In this document: one piece after another, positions 51,252 to 59,595 of the stretch | Layout: every line of letters begins with the position of its first letter | How positions within the stretch are numbered: position 1 is the first letter of the stretch | Assembly (NCBI RefSeq): GCF_041431415.1 | Contig: NZ_CP107845.1 | Coordinates: forward strand, 124,001 to 188,000 | Source of the DNA: Streptomyces sp. NBC_00513 | Lineage (GTDB): Bacteria; Actinomycetota; Actinomycetes; Streptomycetales; Streptomycetaceae | DNA: 64,000 bases | Direction of reading: 5' to 3' | The notes under the pieces: generated by a model | Databases searched by the model: none | What the model was told of the DNA's origin: nothing | What the model saw: the letters and a program-made list of their open reading frames with translations, nothing else | Program-made: the position numbers and the translations under genes

Positions 51252-52076
51252 ATGCTTACTGAAGCACTCATGGCCGCGGCCGGAGCGGGCGGTACCGCTG
51301 TCGTCCAAGCCGTCGGCACAGACGCATGGACTGCTCTGCGGCAACGCGTAGCTCGTCTTATGGGGCGCGGCGAACCTCAACGTGAGCGTGTGGAGCTGGA
51401 GCGCCTGGACCGCACCGCGCAGGTGCTGATGGAAGCCGATGTCACCGGCGAGACGGAGCGGGCACTCCTCCGCCAGGAGGCCTCTTGGCAGACCCGCTTC
51501 GAATCGCTTCTGGAGACGCTGGAGGAGTCCGAGCAGCAGCAGGTCGCGACCGAACTTCAGGCCCTGGTGGCCGAGCAGCAGGAATACGCAGCCCGCCAAG
51601 GCGTGGTCGGCAACACCTTCAACGGCCCCGCCGCCGTGCAGGTCGGAAACCACAACCAGCAGGAGAACCGCTTCAACATCGCAAGCTACCTTCCCGCTCC
51701 CGCGGGCCCTCGGGTCGTCCTCCAGGTCTCCAACTCCATCCCGGTCTATGACCTGCCCGACGGCAGCCAAGACCTCGGCGACCACTTCGTCAGCGTGGAG
51801 GCGGTCAACACCGGCGACCAGCCCATCGCCATAACCAGCTGGGGCATAGAGCTCCCCGGTGACCGGCGCGTCTTCGTCACGCGAGGGGAGAACTGGGCCA
51901 CTCCGCTCCCCCACGTGCTCACTCCTGGCGCCCCTCCCGCTCGGTTCCTTATCCGAGCCGATGAACTGCGGCGCGTAGAGCGAGAGCAGCACATCCCGTT
52001 CACCCAAATGCGGCCCTACGTGGGCCTGGCCGACGGAACGGTCGTCCAGTCCGACCGCCCCGTGCCGTTGGCCTGA
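51252..52076 (+). CDS. Protein with amyloid-signalling-like motif, 274 aa
   Basis: ATG 51252. The N-terminus MLTEALMAAAGAGGTAVVQA then VGTDAWTALRQRVARLMGRG is the start of a large actinobacterial family; a long charged helix follows (residues 45-115, LLETLEESEQQQVATELQAL). At about 121-139 stands NGPAAVQVGNHNQQENRFN, which closely resembles bacterial amyloid signalling motifs (hydrophobic-Q-V-G-x-x-N-x-Q-x-N). The C-terminal 110 residues are a beta-sandwich-like domain (FVSVEAVNTGDQPIAITSWG). In known systems such motifs join effectors to NLR-type sensors. Here it is internal rather than terminal and no sensor with the motif is seen. A terminator follows at 52086. Confidence 0.65.
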   Translation: MLTEALMAAAGAGGTAVVQAVGTDAWTALRQRVARLMGRGEPQRERVELERLDRTAQVLMEADVTGETERALLRQEASWQTRFESLLETLEESEQQQVATELQALVAEQQEYAARQGVVGNTFNGPAAVQVGNHNQQENRFNIASYLPAPAGPRVVLQVSNSIPVYDLPDGSQDLGDHFVSVEAVNTGDQPIAITSWGIELPGDRRVFVTRGENWATPLPHVLTPGAPPARFLIRADELRRVEREQHIPFTQMRPYVGLADGTVVQSDRPVPLA

Positions 52077-52085
52077 CAGCGATTT

Positions 52086-52119
52086 GAAGGCCCCGGGACG
52101 TCGTGCCCCCGGGGCCTTC
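52086..52119 (+). terminator. Terminator after the amyloid-motif gene
   Basis: Perfect twelve-base stem GAAGGCCCCGGG / CCCGGGGCCTTC, nine bases after the stop. Confidence 0.75.
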
Positions 52120-52261
52120 GTCTTGCCTTCCCGCCCCGGCCGGCGGTGCAACACGGGCTGCAACGCACAGGTGCACCAGCGGTCCGGACGGCAATGCTCC
52201 CCTGTCACCGCAGGTCAAAGGTGCAACACAGCTGGGGCTGTGGGGGCGGCCCGGCCTCCCG

Positions 52262-53242
52262 TCACGGGTGTTCAACGGTCCAGCGGCGTTCGATGTTCTG
52301 ATCGAGCGGAAATACGGGGTACTGCAGGACATACTGCGGGCCGGAATGCGTCTCGCCCTCCCAGGACTTCGGCTGTGCGCGGCCGGTCGGTTTCCAGTGC
52401 TTCCAGGGGTCGTGCTCCGGGTGGTGAATCACGAACTGGTCGGCCACGTCGTACGCCACCCCCACGAGCGCCATGCCGACGGCGCCCTTCGCGTGCATCA
52501 GGTGATCCACCTGCTTGCGGTGGTCGTCCTCCCGGGTCGCGGGCCCTGGCAGGAACAGGAAACGATGAGGGTCAAGCGGCAGCATGATGTCGCTCAATGC
52601 GGCGGCGCGTACCTGGTCTTCATCGTCGGGGCGGTTCCAGACGACGACCGGGGTGTCGCTGGTCAGTAGGCACATGTCACTGAAGCCGAGCGCCCACGGG
52701 CGGGCTTCCAGGGTGAGTGCCAGCGTGACGATGTTCTCGACGATGTAGCGCAGGTGCGGGTTGTTCTCGGCGAGCCGGTGCACCTCGTCGGGAAGCGCGG
52801 TGAGGTCCGGTGCTTCTGCCTGCCGGTGGGTGAGGCGCTTGCGCTGGCGGGTGGTGCGCAGGATCTGGGCGGCCATCCACCATGCGAGTACGTGGCGCTG
52901 GTCTAGGCTCAGCGGCCACTGCGGCGTGAGGGCCCACTGGGGGTCGTTCAGCAGGACCTTCAGCACGGTGTCGGCGCGGCTCTCCAGGGAGGTGAACAGC
53001 CCCTCAGCAGCATGGTGAGGAACTCCGTCGGCGCTGATGCCCCAGTAGTAGCCAGTCTCGGCAGCGATACCGGTAGGCGTCACGGGAAACGGCTCATTGA
53101 TCTTGCCGAGCCGTCGCACCGTCAGCTCGTACCTTCGGCGTGCCGCGTGCCGAGCGAAATGCCTCAGGTACATCTGGGGCACTGTGTGATCCCGGGTGCC
53201 TCCAGCCTTGGCCGCGCGCTTCGCCGACGATGCCTTACCCAC
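52262..53242 (-). CDS. DUF4238 domain protein, 326 aa
   Basis: GTG 53242 after AAGGGGCGCC. The family opening TRDHTVPQMYLRHFA and the later RLGKINEPFPVTPTGIAAET (the 'sv...f.d..yy' region) are clear, as are MCLLTSDTPVVVWNRP and DIMLPLDPHRFLFLPG (the conserved 'fitSD.Pv...' and 'mPLsp...l' blocks). DUF4238 proteins are about 300 residues, of unknown biochemistry, and commonly lie in accessory or defence-rich islands. It overlaps the start of the small gene 53235-53495 by eight bases, so they could be cotranscribed in that order. Domain complete. Confidence 0.8.
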   Translation of the reverse strand: MGKASSAKRAAKAGGTRDHTVPQMYLRHFARHAARRRYELTVRRLGKINEPFPVTPTGIAAETGYYWGISADGVPHHAAEGLFTSLESRADTVLKVLLNDPQWALTPQWPLSLDQRHVLAWWMAAQILRTTRQRKRLTHRQAEAPDLTALPDEVHRLAENNPHLRYIVENIVTLALTLEARPWALGFSDMCLLTSDTPVVVWNRPDDEDQVRAAALSDIMLPLDPHRFLFLPGPATREDDHRKQVDHLMHAKGAVGMALVGVAYDVADQFVIHHPEHDPWKHWKPTGRAQPKSWEGETHSGPQYVLQYPVFPLDQNIERRWTVEHP

Positions 53243-53495
53243 TGGCGCCCCTTTCGTGCCTGCCTGTACGGGTCCTTCGTACACGGAACCGAGCAGCCAA
53301 TGCCCAAGATTTTCGATAGGGCCCGCGGCCGAACGGTCCCACAGTCGCATCCGCACCTGACGCGAGGTGCCGGTCAGGGACTCCCAGACGCAGACGCGCG
53401 GCTCTGCGGCGCTGCTGCTGGCGGTGCGTGAGCTCCGGTGGGAAGCGTCGCCCGCCTGCGGTGTTCGGTTCGATCCCGACGAACCGCAACGTCAT
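53235..53495 (-). pseudogene. Small Streptomyces protein gene, truncated or frameshifted
   Basis: ATG 53495 with GGAGAG nine bases before it. MTLRFVGIEPNTAGG matches the N-terminus of a small protein family ('MtlRFIGIDPnTgg') found beside XRE regulators, but after residue 15 the frame turns into Arg-rich sequence. A shift in the following C-run (53450-53465) would lead into the frame RMRLWDRSAAGPIENLGHWL, which runs towards the DUF4238 gene. Either a frameshift or a fusion junction. Confidence 0.45.
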
Positions 53496-53624
53496 GGCGC
53501 TCTCCCTGCGGTGTGGTTATGCATAGCCGCGCGCACCGACCGTCCCGCAGCCCGGAGAGTCAAAGGGGACCGGTAACGGTGGAAGGCTGACTCGCAGGTC
53601 GCGAAGCGGGCCAGCCCTCCCAGG

Positions 53625-53880
53625 TCAGTTCCTGCCAGCGGCGGCCAGTGCTGTACGCAGGCGCGCGGCGATGGGCTGGAAGCGCTGGACGAAGCTAGGG
53701 TCCTTCATTTGGTCGGGCTCGGTCAGCTGCTTGTGCGGGCGGGGCCTGCGCCCGGTGAGGGACCAACCCAAGGGGCGCAACCCGGCGCGGTTCATGTCCC
53801 GGTCGACGCCTTCCAGGTAGTCCGCGTCGACGGGTAGCTCCCAGTTCGATTGCCAGATCACCCCGTCCAAGGCGATGGGG
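53625..53880 (-). pseudogene. C-terminal fragment of an unknown protein
   Basis: The last 85 residues of a minus-strand frame look protein-like (LPIALDGVIWQSNWELPVDA then DYLEGVDRDMNRAGLRPLGW and MKDPSFVQRFQPIAARLRTA). Upstream of about 53890 the same DNA encodes a helicase tail on the other strand, so the beginning of this gene is lost. Confidence 0.45.
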
Positions 53881-53949
53881 AGGTGAGGGGATCCGAAGAG
53901 GAAGCCCAGGCAGCGCTCGCGTAGAACCGCCGCGCGCAGGCGGCGAGGC

Positions 53950-54142
53950 GTTTCAGAAAGGCCTCCAAGCCCCTCCAGTGGTACATCGCGCGGGAGGGCG
54001 GAATGCCGGGACGCGCCGTCGTCGAGCGGCTCCCCGACGGCACCGAACACCGCACCGGCATCTGGATCGGCAACCAGAAAGCCCGCCGCAACCGGCTCAA
54101 CGCCGCCCAGCTCGCCGCCCTCGGCGTGCACTGGGCGCAGTA
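53950..54142 (+). pseudogene. Helicase-associated-domain tail fragment
   Basis: Reads AFQKGLQALQWYIAREGGMP then VVERLPDGTEHRTGIWIGNQ and KARRNRLNAAQLAALGVHWA with a stop at 54140-54142. This is the last HA domain of a terminal-type helicase, more distant from copies A and B than they are from each other. Confidence 0.7.
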
Positions 54143-54711
54143 GGCGCGCGAGCGCAGCACGCCGGTGGCGGTCAGCCCCCAGGGCGGCCGTAGGCCAAGG
54201 GCCCTGCAGGCGCGCCACGCCGACCACCCGCGAAACGACACACGCCTGCACCACACAAACGCCACGCCCCGACTCAACACACCCAGCTCAACACACCCGC
54301 ACGCTGGTGAGAAAGCCCGTCGCCGGACCAGTGATAAATCCGCGACGCCCATCAGTGGAGCCTGATCTGGTGCGGGTGCACAATCCGGCCGCTCCGCTCT
54401 CCGCGCGTGTGCCCGAGGGGTGACTCGCCGCGGGGTGTGTGGTTCTGGCTTACGGTCAGTGCGCTGGAGCCCCTGCTGGCCAGGGCCAGGCTGGGGCAGG
54501 TGGCTGCGGCGGCAGCGGCCGAGATCGAGCTTCCCGTCACGCAGTCGGGGGCGAGCCCTCGCCGACAGGTCCGGGCGCTGTCGGGCGGCGCGTGAGTCGC
54601 GACAGCGTGGCGTTCGCGCGGGCCGGGGCCTGCGCGCACTGCAGCGTAGGGCGCCGGGTGACGGTGTCCCAGTCTCCCGTGAGCCAACAGGCTGACGCCA
54701 ACGGGGTGCCG
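54143..54711. other. Intergenic, no gene seen
   Basis: About 570 bases between the helicase scrap and the end of the WD40 gene. Several frames are open but none has a ribosome site or family pattern; no hairpin terminator was found directly after 54712. Confidence 0.4.
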
Positions 54712-57700
54712 CTACAGGGTCCGCCCGGCGCCGGAAGGGGGTCCGGCCTGGGGGCAGGCCGAGCGGGCCGGCCGGTCCGGCAGGTACGCCGCAGATTCCT
54801 CCGGAGTGAGGTCGCGGCCGACGGCCCGGCAGATCCTCTCGATCTCTGCGGCGGGTTCGGGCAGCACCACGTTCCAGAGCCTCGCGGTCTTGTCGTCGCT
54901 GCCCGTGGCGAGGATGCGTCCGTCGGGGCTGAACGCCACCGACCACACCTCGTCGGTGTGACCGGTCAGGGTCATGCGCGTGGCGCCTTCACCCACGTCC
55001 CACAGGCGCGCGGTGCTGTCGTCGCTGCCGGTGGCGACCGTACGCCCGTCGGGACTGAACGCGACGGCGTTGATCTCGCCGGTGTGACCGGTCAGCATGC
55101 TGCGCGCCCTGCCCTCCCGGACGTCCCACAGGCGCGCGGTGCTGTCGTCGCTGCCGGTGGCGACCGTACGCCCGTCGGGACTGAACGCCACCGCGTACAC
55201 GGGCCCGGTGTGGCCGCGCAGCACGGTGCGCTCCCTCCCCGTGGTGACGTCCCACAGGCGGGCTGTCTTGTCGTCGCTGCTGGTGGCGACCGTACGTCCA
55301 TCGGGGCTGAACGCGACCGCGTACATCTTCTCGGTGTGGCCGCGCAGCACGGTGCGCTCCCTACCCGTGGTGACGTCCCACAGGCGGGCTGTCTTGTCGT
55401 CGCTGCTGGTGGCGACCGTACGTCCATCGGGGCTGAACGCCACCCCGTTCACCCAGCCGGTGTGCCCGCGCAGCACGACGCGGGTCGTGCCCGCGCCCAC
55501 GTCCCACAAGCGCGCGGTCCTGTCGTGGCTGCTGGTGGCGAGGGTGCGCCTGTCGGGGCTGACCGCGATCGACAACACCTGGGCCGTGTGCCCGCGCAGC
55601 ACGGCGCGGGTCGTGCCCGCGCCCACGTCCCACAGCCGCACGGTCCCGTCATCGGCGGCCGTGGCAAGCGTACGGCCGTCGCGGCTGAAGGCCACCGCGT
55701 TCACCTCGTCGGTGTGGCCGCTCAGCGTTCTGCGCGTCGGACCCGCGGCCGCCTCCCACAGGCGCACGGTCTTGTCGGTGCCGCTGGTCGCGAGCGTGCG
55801 GCCGTCGGGGCTGAACGCAAGCGAATGCACCTCGTCGGTGTGCCCGCTCAGGGTGTTGCGTGTGATGCCTGCTGCCACGTCCCACAGCCGGGCGGTCTTG
55901 TCGACGCTGCCGGTGGCGACCGTACGGCCGTCAGGACTGAACGCCACCGCGTACACGGGCCCGGTGTGGCCGCTCAGAATGGTGCGGGGCGCCCCGGACG
56001 CGACGTCCCACAGCCGCGCGGTCCTGTCCGTGCTGCCGGTGACGAGGGTGCGGCCACCGGGGCCGAAGGCCACTGCGTTCACCTCGTCGGTGTGTCCGCG
56101 CAGCACGGTGCGCGCCGTACCCGCGGGGACGTCCCACAGGCGGGCGGTCTTGTCGTCGCTCGCCGTGGCGAGGGTGCGGCCGTCGGGACTGTACGCAACC
56201 GACCAAACCTCGTCGGTGTGCCCGCGCAGCACGGCACGTGTCCGGCCTGCGGCCAGATCCCACAGGCGGGTGGTCTTGTCGGCGCTGGCGGTGGCGAGGG
56301 TGCGGCCGTCGGGGCTGAACGCCACTGCCCACACCTCGTCGGTGTGCCCGCGCAGGATGGTCCGCGTCACGCCGGTGGCCGTGTCCCACAGCCGCGCGGT
56401 CCCGTCGGCACTGCCGGTGAGTACGGTGCGACCGTCGGGACTGTACGCAACCGACCACACCTCGTCGGTGTGCCCGCGCAGCACGGCACGTGTCCGGCCT
56501 GCGGCCAGATCCCACAGGCGGGTGGTCTTGTCGGCGCCGGCGGTGGCAAGGGTGCGGCCGTCAGGGCTGAACGCCACCGATGCGACGTTGCTGGTGTGGT
56601 CGGAGAGGCGTCGGTGCAGGGGGAGCGCTGCGACGGTGTGCAGGGCGGCCGCGGACTCTGGGGTGTCGTCGGTGCGGTATGCCTGAACAGCGAGCAGGGA
56701 GGCGAGTTCCGGGTTGGTGTGGATGAGAGTGCCGGACTCCGCGGCAAGTTGCCTGGACAGGGCCTGTCGCTGCTGGGCGACGGCGGTCCGGCGCTGCACG
56801 AATGCGAAGCCTCCCGCCAGGACGGCCACGATGAGCAAGGCGGCCAGGATCGCGTTGAGGCGTCTGCTGCGCCGGATCCCGGCCTGCTGGCGTTGCCTGC
56901 TGGCCGTGAGGTAGGCCGCGATGTCTCCCGGGAGGCGTCGCTGATGCGACCATTCCATGCCTTCGGCGAGGGCGGTCCCGCCGAGCAGGTCTCCCGGATC
57001 GTTTCCCTCGGCGTAACGGGACCTGCGTTCGCGGGTACGGTCGAGCCACTGCTGGAACCGGTGGTCCTGGCCGACCCAGTCGCGCAGCGCGCCCCAGTCA
57101 CGGATGAGGGCGTCGTGGATCAACTCGGCCACCGGGCGCCCGGGCGGCGCGTCGTGCGCATCGGGATGCTCGGGCGCCCGGAGCGTCTGGGTGGTGATGA
57201 TGCGGTGCTGCGTGAGGGTGGCGATGACGGCGTCGACCGCCCCCCTGCCGTCGGCGGCCCCCGCGCCGGCGGAGGTGTCATCGGGGTCGGATGCCAGGTC
57301 GCGCAGTTCGTCAAGCGGGATCTGCGCGCGGATCGCGGGAACGTTGCGGGCCCGGTCGGCGGGTCGTACCAGGGAGGTCAGGACGCGCTGCGCGATGGGT
57401 CGCTGCTCAGGGGACAGTTGGCCGAGGGCGGTGTCGCACCAGGTGGTCAGGCTTCCTGTCACCGCTCCGATCCGCTGGTAGGCGTCGTGCGTGAGGTACC
57501 CGTCCATGCGCCGCTGCCACAGCTGACTGAGCGTTAGCTCCACCAGCGGAAGCACGGTGACGGGTGCCTGGCGGGCTGATACCCCTTCGGGGGTGGTAGC
57601 CAGGACGTCGGAGATGATCTGCTCGGGCAGCCCGGCCTGGAAGTGGAGTCCCACGTCCTGGGCGGGCAGGGTGATGATGTCGTGCAGGTCCTGTCTGCTC

Positions 57701-58905
57701 AGGATGCCCGGCACGTTGAGAAGTCCCGGCATGGCGGCTTCCAGCAGTCCCGGGGCCGAGGCGGCCAGCCGTGGGTAGAAATCGTCACGCATGATCAGGA
57801 TCACGTGGAGCTCGGTGTTCGAGGTGACCGCCGCGGTGATCTGGTCCGCGACGCCGAGGCGGGTGGCCGACTGGGTAAGGAGCTCTTCGAACTGGTCGAT
57901 GACCAGCACGACGCGCTGACGGCCGGGCTCGGCCGCGAGTCGGCGGCTGACGGCCGCGGCGATCCCGTCGGTGGTGGCCCCGGCCAGGCCAGCACGTTCC
58001 AGCTCTGCAGGCAGGTCCTGCCGAGGCCGGACGAGGACGGGCAGCCAGTGGTCGCTGCCCGCCAGCGCGCCGGCGGCCAGCGCCCGCAGCACACCCGCCT
58101 GGATCAGCGACGATTTACCCGAACCGGATGGTCCGAGCAGCAGGGTCAGGCCGTGCTGCCGGGCCAGGTTTGCGAGCACCTGTTCCACCGCGTCCTGCCG
58201 CCCCTCGAACCACTGGGCGTACTCCGCCGTGAACGGCTCCAGCCCCCGGTACGGGCACACCTCCCGCTCCGCGAGTTCCGGCCAGGTCTCCCTCAGCACC
58301 TGGGTGGGCGTGACGTAGGCGATGCCCTGCCCCCGTTCGTGCTCGTCGGGAGCGGTGATCTCGGTGAGCATGCCGATGACCAGGCCGGTCACCTCGTCCA
58401 GGACCGGCCCGCCGCTGAACCCTGTGGTGAGGTCGTTCGCCCCGGTCAGCTGAAGATGCGCACCCCTGTGCGCGGTGGCGGGCAGCAGGTCACCGGACAC
58501 GCCGAAGCCGAAGTGCCCCTCCTGCGGGGCCTGGGCGGGGAATCCGAATGAGCGCACTTGATGGCCCCGGGACCCCGCCGCGGAGCCCAGCGGGAGCGGG
58601 GCCGTCCCCGGCGGTACGGCGGGAAGCCGGATGAGGGCCACGTCCTCCCCCGGCTCGCGCCACGCTTCCGCCATGACCCGGCCCTCGGACCGAGCAGCGC
58701 CTGCCACATGTGGGAAGACGAGCGTCACACTGTCGCCGGGGCCGCCTCCCGCGGCCCGGACCACATGCGCGCAGGTGACCAGGACGTCCGCGGCGACAAG
58801 GAAACCGGCCCCCGCGACCTCCCCGTCCGGGCCGAGGATCTGCGCGACGGCCAGGGGCAGTCTCGACGCACGGTCGCCTTCCACCGGATCAGCCCTCGCT
58901 CTCAT
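54712..58905 (-). CDS. Trypsin - nSTAND NTPase - TM - WD40 protein, 1397 aa
   Basis: Four modules. A trypsin-like protease at residues 15-200 has the full triad: His47 (VLVTCAHVV), Asp88 (EDVALIRL) and Ser164 (TTGFSGGPV). An nSTAND NTPase follows, with Walker A LLLGPSGSGKSS at 256-267 and Walker B VVLVIDQFEELL at 332-343. A membrane helix LNAILAALLIVAVLAGGFAF is at about 683-702. From about 770 there are 14 WD40 repeats of 42 residues, enough for two seven-bladed propellers; several differ by only a few residues. The design is a sensor (propeller) that switches an NTPase and releases the protease. The start overlaps the Trypco1 gene by 17 bases. Such pairs are predicted conflict or anti-viral systems. 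Confidence 0.9.
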   Translation of the reverse strand: MRARADPVEGDRASRLPLAVAQILGPDGEVAGAGFLVAADVLVTCAHVVRAAGGGPGDSVTLVFPHVAGAARSEGRVMAEAWREPGEDVALIRLPAVPPGTAPLPLGSAAGSRGHQVRSFGFPAQAPQEGHFGFGVSGDLLPATAHRGAHLQLTGANDLTTGFSGGPVLDEVTGLVIGMLTEITAPDEHERGQGIAYVTPTQVLRETWPELAEREVCPYRGLEPFTAEYAQWFEGRQDAVEQVLANLARQHGLTLLLGPSGSGKSSLIQAGVLRALAAGALAGSDHWLPVLVRPRQDLPAELERAGLAGATTDGIAAAVSRRLAAEPGRQRVVLVIDQFEELLTQSATRLGVADQITAAVTSNTELHVILIMRDDFYPRLAASAPGLLEAAMPGLLNVPGILSRQDLHDIITLPAQDVGLHFQAGLPEQIISDVLATTPEGVSARQAPVTVLPLVELTLSQLWQRRMDGYLTHDAYQRIGAVTGSLTTWCDTALGQLSPEQRPIAQRVLTSLVRPADRARNVPAIRAQIPLDELRDLASDPDDTSAGAGAADGRGAVDAVIATLTQHRIITTQTLRAPEHPDAHDAPPGRPVAELIHDALIRDWGALRDWVGQDHRFQQWLDRTRERRSRYAEGNDPGDLLGGTALAEGMEWSHQRRLPGDIAAYLTASRQRQQAGIRRSRRLNAILAALLIVAVLAGGFAFVQRRTAVAQQRQALSRQLAAESGTLIHTNPELASLLAVQAYRTDDTPESAAALHTVAALPLHRRLSDHTSNVASVAFSPDGRTLATAGADKTTRLWDLAAGRTRAVLRGHTDEVWSVAYSPDGRTVLTGSADGTARLWDTATGVTRTILRGHTDEVWAVAFSPDGRTLATASADKTTRLWDLAAGRTRAVLRGHTDEVWSVAYSPDGRTLATASDDKTARLWDVPAGTARTVLRGHTDEVNAVAFGPGGRTLVTGSTDRTARLWDVASGAPRTILSGHTGPVYAVAFSPDGRTVATGSVDKTARLWDVAAGITRNTLSGHTDEVHSLAFSPDGRTLATSGTDKTVRLWEAAAGPTRRTLSGHTDEVNAVAFSRDGRTLATAADDGTVRLWDVGAGTTRAVLRGHTAQVLSIAVSPDRRTLATSSHDRTARLWDVGAGTTRVVLRGHTGWVNGVAFSPDGRTVATSSDDKTARLWDVTTGRERTVLRGHTEKMYAVAFSPDGRTVATSSDDKTARLWDVTTGRERTVLRGHTGPVYAVAFSPDGRTVATGSDDSTARLWDVREGRARSMLTGHTGEINAVAFSPDGRTVATGSDDSTARLWDVGEGATRMTLTGHTDEVWSVAFSPDGRILATGSDDKTARLWNVVLPEPAAEIERICRAVGRDLTPEESAAYLPDRPARSACPQAGPPSGAGRTL

Positions 58906-59236
58906 CCGGGCCGCGCCGGACAGACCCGGTCTGCTCCCATCTGACCGTCACCATCAGGTGGCAGTGGGCGCCCGTCTTGGTGATCACGGCCCCGGCCTCG
59001 ACCGCGAGGTCGACTCCGAACTCGACGGTGATCTCGTCGGGTCCCGCCTTGCGTAGTTGTTCGAGTGCGACGCGCGCGGCCCGGGTGACCGGTTCGAGGG
59101 CGTCTTCGAGGCTCCCCGGCAGATCGCGAATGGCGTCGCTGACGCGACCGGCCTTGACAGGTCCGTCCGGGGCGGCCGGGGCCTCAATCAGCACGAAGCC
59201 CCCGCCGTCCAGAGGAATCCGGGCCAGAGGTGCCAC
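58889..59236 (-). CDS. Trypco1 (trypsin-co-occurring, CU044_2847-type) protein, 115 aa
   Basis: GTG 59236 with AGGAGGAG four bases upstream, the strongest ribosome site in this region. Family features are all present: beta-hairpin RIPLDGGGFVLIEAP, helix LEDALEPVTRAARVALEQLR and the final strands DEITVEFGVDLAVEAGAVIT then KTGAHCHLMVTVRWEQ. Trypco1 domains are known for standing next to trypsin-like proteases fused to nSTAND/TPR/WD40 modules; here the next gene overlaps by 17 bases. It is thought to be the regulated partner or substrate of the protease. The operon is just these two genes. Confidence 0.85.
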   Translation of the reverse strand: MAPLARIPLDGGGFVLIEAPAAPDGPVKAGRVSDAIRDLPGSLEDALEPVTRAARVALEQLRKAGPDEITVEFGVDLAVEAGAVITKTGAHCHLMVTVRWEQTGSVRRGPDESEG

Positions 59237-59595
59237 GGCTCCTCCTGCAACGCTGAAAGGCCCACGATGGGATCCCCATCAGCCTCGTCCGACCCGCCGG
59301 GGAGCGCATCCGGGATTAGGCCGTACGCCTCCGGACATCTGGGCGTCCCGGGCACGCAGCGAAGCAGGATAGGCCACGGCCTCCGTGTGCAGTCTGCAGG
59401 ACCGGGAATCCACCACAACCCACCGGACCGTGCCCGTTACCGGAGAGACAGCCCGCTCCCCCACGTAGATGCGCTCCGCGTGCCGAACGTAACCACCACT
59501 TGGCCACTGTCACCCCGGGATCGTCACGCAACCATTCCCGCAGGTGACAACCAGAACAAACATCCCTCGCACTCCAACCACCCCTAGATAAAAGG
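59237..59595. other. Promoter region of the Trypco1 operon
   Basis: About 360 bases up to the start of helicase copy B, with no gene seen. The sequence switches abruptly at about 59596, where similarity to 49406 begins. Confidence 0.45.

Noticed and set aside
54439..57537. Plus-strand open frame of 1032 codons with regular GVAAQHGA/VPQARG repeats
   Set aside because: It is the antisense of the WD40 repeats; the regularity simply mirrors the 126-bp coding repeats on the minus strand.
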